From: an uncultured Lachnospiraceae bacterium
Lineage (GTDB): Bacteria > Bacillota > Clostridia > Lachnospirales > Lachnospiraceae
Assembly (NCBI GenBank): GCA_910589385.1
Contig: CAJUTU010000067.1
Span: 1-17,123 of the forward strand
Reading direction: 5' to 3'
DNA length: 17,123 nucleotides
This document shows positions 14,075 to 17,123 of this stretch, one piece after another; the stretch's first letter is position 1; each line of letters starts with the position of its first letter. A model generated the notes under the pieces. It saw nothing but the letters and a program-made list of their open reading frames with translations. It was not told the origin of the DNA and did no database searches. A program made the position numbers and the translations under genes.

Positions 14075-15403
14075 CTACTGCCCCTTTTCCTTTCTTTCTC
14101 TGATAAAAAATTTCAATGCCGTTCCCCGGAAACCAAAAGCCTCTCGGATTTTATTTTCCAGATACCGTGTATAAGAAAAATGCATCAACTGCTTATCATT
14201 GACAAAAATTACAAATGTAGGCGGCTTAACCGAAACCTGCGTCATATAATAGAGCTTCAGCCGCTTTCCCTTGTCAGACGGCGGCTGCTGCATGGCCACT
14301 GCCTCCATCAGGATTTCATTGAGCACTCCTGTGGCAATCCGCATGGTCTGGTTCGCGATCACCATGTCAATCCGGTCATACAGCTTGTTGAGCCGCTGTC
14401 CGGTCAGCGCGGACACATACATGATCTCTGCATACGGCATAAAAGACAAAATCTGACGGATTTTATTTTCATATTCCCGTGTCGTCTTGTCATTTTTCTC
14501 AATGGCATCCCACTTATTGACTACAATGATAACGCCTTTGCCGCGCTCATGCGCGATTCCCGCGATCTTCGCGTCCTGCTCGGTCGCTCCCTCGACCGCG
14601 TCGATCACCATCAGTGCCACGTCGGCGCGTTCTACTGCTGTGACTGCCCGGATGATGCTGTAACGCTCCAGTTCTTCCTTGATCTTGCTCTTCCTGCGCA
14701 GACCCGCCGTGTCAATAAACACATATTCCCGGCCGTCATACACCACTGTGGAGTCAATCGCATCTCTGGTGGTGCCTGCAATCTCCGATACGATGGCGCG
14801 GTTTTCTCCTGCCAGTTTATTCAGGATGGAAGATTTTCCCACATTCGGCTTACCCACAATGGCAATCCGAGGGCGCTCGTCTTCTTCCTCCCCGCCGGCC
14901 CCTTCCGGAAAATGGGAAACCACCTCATCCAGCAGATCTCCCAGCCCCTGGCGGGATGACGCAGAAATCGGAAATGGCTCTCCAATCCCCAGATTATAAA
15001 ATTCATAGACATCGGGCAGGAATTTCTCATAATTGTCTGCCTTATTCACGGCAAGCACCACCGGCTTTGCCGAGCGCCGGAGCATGTCCGCCACTTTGGA
15101 ATCCGCATCCTGCGGCCCCTGGCGTACATCCGTGATAAATATGATCACATCCGCCGTATCAATGGCAATCTGGGCCTGCTCGCGCATCTGGGAGAGGATG
15201 ATGTCCTTACTGTCCGGCTCAATCCCACCCGTATCGATCATCGTGAACTCTCTGTCCAGCCAGCTCACATCCGCGTAAATCCGGTCTCGTGTGACTCCCG
15301 GCGTATCCTTGACAATGGCAATCTTCTGCCCTGCCAAGGCATTAAATAACGTAGACTTCCCCACATTGGGCCGTCCGACTACTGCTACTACTGGTTTGCT
15401 CAT
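14075..15403 (-). CDS. der: ribosome-associated GTPase Der (EngA)
   Basis: This 442-residue protein has two tandem GTPase domains and a C-terminal KH-like domain, the unique arrangement of Der, which is needed for 50S ribosomal subunit assembly. Domain 1 shows GRPNVGKST (10-18), DTPGVTRDR, DTGG (57-60) and NKAD (120-123). Domain 2 shows GKPNVGKSS (184-192), DTAG (231-234) and NKWD (296-299). An acidic linker (GGEEEDE) joins them. The C-terminal part with PPTFVIFVNDKQLMHFSYTR is typical of the family. ATG at 15403 starts the conserved MSKPVVAVVG; GGAAAGG lies about 10 bases before it. No clear separate promoter is seen, so transcription may come from the DUF512 gene through the hairpin element. 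Confidence 0.97.
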   Translation of the reverse strand: MSKPVVAVVGRPNVGKSTLFNALAGQKIAIVKDTPGVTRDRIYADVSWLDREFTMIDTGGIEPDSKDIILSQMREQAQIAIDTADVIIFITDVRQGPQDADSKVADMLRRSAKPVVLAVNKADNYEKFLPDVYEFYNLGIGEPFPISASSRQGLGDLLDEVVSHFPEGAGGEEEDERPRIAIVGKPNVGKSSILNKLAGENRAIVSEIAGTTRDAIDSTVVYDGREYVFIDTAGLRRKSKIKEELERYSIIRAVTAVERADVALMVIDAVEGATEQDAKIAGIAHERGKGVIIVVNKWDAIEKNDKTTREYENKIRQILSFMPYAEIMYVSALTGQRLNKLYDRIDMVIANQTMRIATGVLNEILMEAVAMQQPPSDKGKRLKLYYMTQVSVKPPTFVIFVNDKQLMHFSYTRYLENKIREAFGFRGTALKFFIRERKEKGQ

Positions 15404-15483
15404 CTCTATTCTGCCTTTCCTGAATACTGTCCTCACTTTTAAAACGTGTCCTGCCCCAGATAAACCAGAGCGAAAAATCTGCT

Positions 15484-15664
15484 ACCTGTACGGTTGTAAT
15501 CCGAAATCACATTTTCATTGCAATGAAAATGTGACTTCGGATTAGCAACCTACCTCATTAATGAGTAAAATGTGGTTGCGTCAGCAAGCACAAGAGTGCG
15601 AAGCACGGATTTTACGAATGAATGTGGTGGGTTGGATGCTCAAAGAGCATCCAACCGTACAGGT
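15484..15664. repeat. 181-base multi-hairpin element with 13-bp terminal inverted repeats
   Basis: The ends ACCTGTACGGTTG (15484-15496) and CAACCGTACAGGT (15652-15664) are perfectly complementary. Inside lie a 48-base palindrome (15497-15544) with one mismatch, of which the central 28 bases are perfect; a 12-base palindrome CTCATTAATGAG (15554-15565); GTAAAAT/ATTTTAC (15565-15571 and 15609-15615) enclosing a small GCAC-AAGA-GTGC hairpin; and a perfect 12-bp stem-loop GGTTGGATGCTC-AAA-GAGCATCCAACC in part (15630-15656). The motif CAACC/GGTTG recurs at the branch points, allowing alternative folds. No ORF of note is inside. It lies between the DUF512 stop and der. A MITE-like or REP-like dispersed element, or a structured RNA, would fit. 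Confidence 0.7.
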
Positions 15665-15679
15665 GGAATATTTGCCACT

Positions 15680-17008
15680 TTATACGGATAGTTGTGATTC
15701 CGTTCCTAATATCGCATCCAATAAAGCCTGACCGCTTGATTTTACAATATCCAGCCGCACTTGTAAAGCATTCTCCACATCAGAAACCGTAAAATCGTCT
15801 AAAAAAACATCTTCTTCCGCCCGGAGCATATTGCATGGGATCAAAAGCCGTTCTCCTAGCGGCCTGTCCTGAAGCTGTTTCATAAGATCCTGTCCGGTGA
15901 GCAGGCCCGATACTGTAATCTGTTCCCCAAAAAATTCATTTCTTACAGGGTAGATCAAAATTTGTGTATTCGGAAATTTTTCTTTCAGCCCCTCTGCCAT
16001 ACGCTGTAAAAAAGGATACGCCAGAAGCCCGGTGGCAATGGAAAGTGTCCGTTTCACCGCGTCTCCTGCCTCTGCCTCCAACGCCTCTGCAAATTCATTT
16101 AGCAGCAGCCGCAGCATTCCTACCCCATTTTCCAACTGCAGATATCCGTCATACTCCTCTTCTTCCGGCAAATCTTCCTCCGCCAGAATATACCACTCAT
16201 CGCTGGCATGGATAAAATGCATGCCATACTCCGGGTACAGCCTCTGCTGCCACTTGCGGACCATATCAAGCACCTGCCGGGCATCTTCCTTTGTAAATGC
16301 ATCCAGGGGCTCCAATCCTTCCCTGAATTTGGTCAGTCCCACCGGAACAATAGAAACACTGCGCAGACAGGGAAGATATCCCGACAGCTCCCGGATGCTT
16401 CTTTCCAGCTCTTCTCCGTCATTGAATCCTTTGCAGAGTACGATCTGCCCGTTCATCTCAATCCCGGCTTCATACAGAATATCCACTTTCTTCAGCGCAT
16501 CCCCTGCGAAACGGTTGTGAAGCATTTTACAACGTAATTCTGGATTCGTTGTTTGGAAAGAAATATTGATCGGCTCCAAATGGTATTTTACGATCCGCTG
16601 TATGTCGTGATCTGTCATATTTGTCAGGGTCACATAATTTCCCTGCAGAAATGAGAGACGGGAATCATCATCTTTAAAATAAAGGGTGTCCCGCATTCCC
16701 GGCGGCATCTGGTCAATAAAGCAGAAAATACATTGATTCCGGCAGGAACGGTACTCATCCATCAGCCCCTGTTCAAATTCCATGCCCAGATCTTCGTCGG
16801 CCTCTTTCTCGATCTCCAACTCCCACTGCTCCCCGTCCGGTTTCTCGATCAGGAGTACGATCTGTTCTTCTTCTATATAATATCGGTAGTCAAATACATC
16901 TTCAATCTCTTGCCCGGCTACTGACAACAGGCAGTCGCCGGGTTCAATTCCCATCTCTTCTGCAATGCTGTCCGGCTGGACAGAACATATCATATGCTTG
17001 CGTGACAT
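15680..17008 (-). CDS. DUF512 protein with PDZ and radical-SAM-like regions
   Basis: This 442-residue protein has an N-terminal PDZ-like domain (residues about 1-75; SVQPDSIAEEMGIEPGDCLL), then a cysteine cluster C89-x3-C93-x2-C96 (CRNQCIFCF) as in radical-SAM iron-sulfur enzymes, and a C-terminal DUF512 region with ILIYPVRNEFFGEQITVSGL. Such proteins are widespread in Firmicutes and cyanobacteria; the precise function is not established. The strongly acidic stretch EEDLPEEEEYDG is in the middle. GGAGG lies 6 bases before the ATG at 17008. The gene is upstream of der, an arrangement common in Clostridia. An iron-sulfur redox role is inferred from the cysteines. Confidence 0.88.
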   Translation of the reverse strand: MSRKHMICSVQPDSIAEEMGIEPGDCLLSVAGQEIEDVFDYRYYIEEEQIVLLIEKPDGEQWELEIEKEADEDLGMEFEQGLMDEYRSCRNQCIFCFIDQMPPGMRDTLYFKDDDSRLSFLQGNYVTLTNMTDHDIQRIVKYHLEPINISFQTTNPELRCKMLHNRFAGDALKKVDILYEAGIEMNGQIVLCKGFNDGEELERSIRELSGYLPCLRSVSIVPVGLTKFREGLEPLDAFTKEDARQVLDMVRKWQQRLYPEYGMHFIHASDEWYILAEEDLPEEEEYDGYLQLENGVGMLRLLLNEFAEALEAEAGDAVKRTLSIATGLLAYPFLQRMAEGLKEKFPNTQILIYPVRNEFFGEQITVSGLLTGQDLMKQLQDRPLGERLLIPCNMLRAEEDVFLDDFTVSDVENALQVRLDIVKSSGQALLDAILGTESQLSV

Positions 17009-17061
17009 ATTTCACCTCCAAGTTTTCTGGAACTGTAACGAACTTTTTGAATCGTATTGAC

Positions 17062-17089
17062 ATTATATCATAGCGCAGCTTATAGCTGC
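17062..17089 (-). promoter_or_regulatory. extended -10 promoter of the DUF512 gene with overlapping palindrome
   Basis: On the minus strand TGATATAAT is a perfect TATAAT (17067-17062) with the TGn extension, about 55 bases before the start codon. The -35 position is poor (TTGCAG, 18 bases away). A palindrome GCAGCT-TAT-AGCTGC (17075-17089) covers the spacer up to the -35 and could be a binding site for a regulator. Confidence 0.65.
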
Positions 17090-17123
17090 AATCAAACTTT
17101 TATAGTTAATTTCAAATAAAAAG

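Noticed and set aside
13991..14959. Plus-strand open frame of 322 codons
   Set aside because: It is antisense to der and plsY, both unmistakable genes; the peptide is His/Arg-rich with no domain pattern.

Overview
All supported genes in this window lie on the minus strand. The gene content (spore morphogenesis gene spoIVA, the der-plsY-gpsA-spoIVA order, diaminopimelate lysine synthesis, AGGAGG ribosome binding sites, moderate GC with AT-rich intergenic regions) points to a spore-forming Clostridia genome, most likely Lachnospiraceae. The family is an inference; no rRNA or species marker is present.

Taken in transcription order from the right-hand end, positions 17123 to 10756 hold a conserved housekeeping block: a PDZ/radical-SAM-like DUF512 protein, the ribosome-assembly GTPase Der, the acyltransferase PlsY, glycerol-3-phosphate dehydrogenase GpsA, and the spore-coat ATPase SpoIVA behind a clear sigma-E-type promoter. 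Between the DUF512 gene and der sits a 181-base, multi-hairpin element with 13-bp perfect terminal inverted repeats. It looks like a small non-coding dispersed element.

Positions 10467 to 3560 form an accessory carbohydrate-uptake locus. A LacI-type regulator is followed by a strong terminator. A well-formed promoter with repeated LacI-type operator sequences then drives a five-gene run: lipoprotein substrate-binding protein, two sugar ABC permeases, and two proteins of the FAD-dependent oxidoreductase type. The second permease and the two flavoprotein-like genes are packed tightly, with 1- and 7-nt overlaps at two of the junctions. The first of the pair lacks the FAD-binding glycine motif; the second is an intact FAD enzyme with a HEAT-like C-terminal region. 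No transporter ATPase is encoded here. The likely logic is import of a sugar-like compound and its redox modification inside the cell, induced when a ligand releases the LacI repressor. The substrate cannot be read from the sequence.

Positions 3540 to 1997 hold lysA with its own near-consensus promoter, then tRNA-Leu(CAA) followed by two tandem terminators. Beyond the tRNA 3' end (1810 to 1) is a small accessory zone: a Uma2-family nuclease-like gene with its own promoter, a broken tyrosine integrase start, a deleted and frameshifted parA, and a GNAT acetyltransferase. The integrase and ParA remnants suggest a decayed integrative element next to the tRNA gene.
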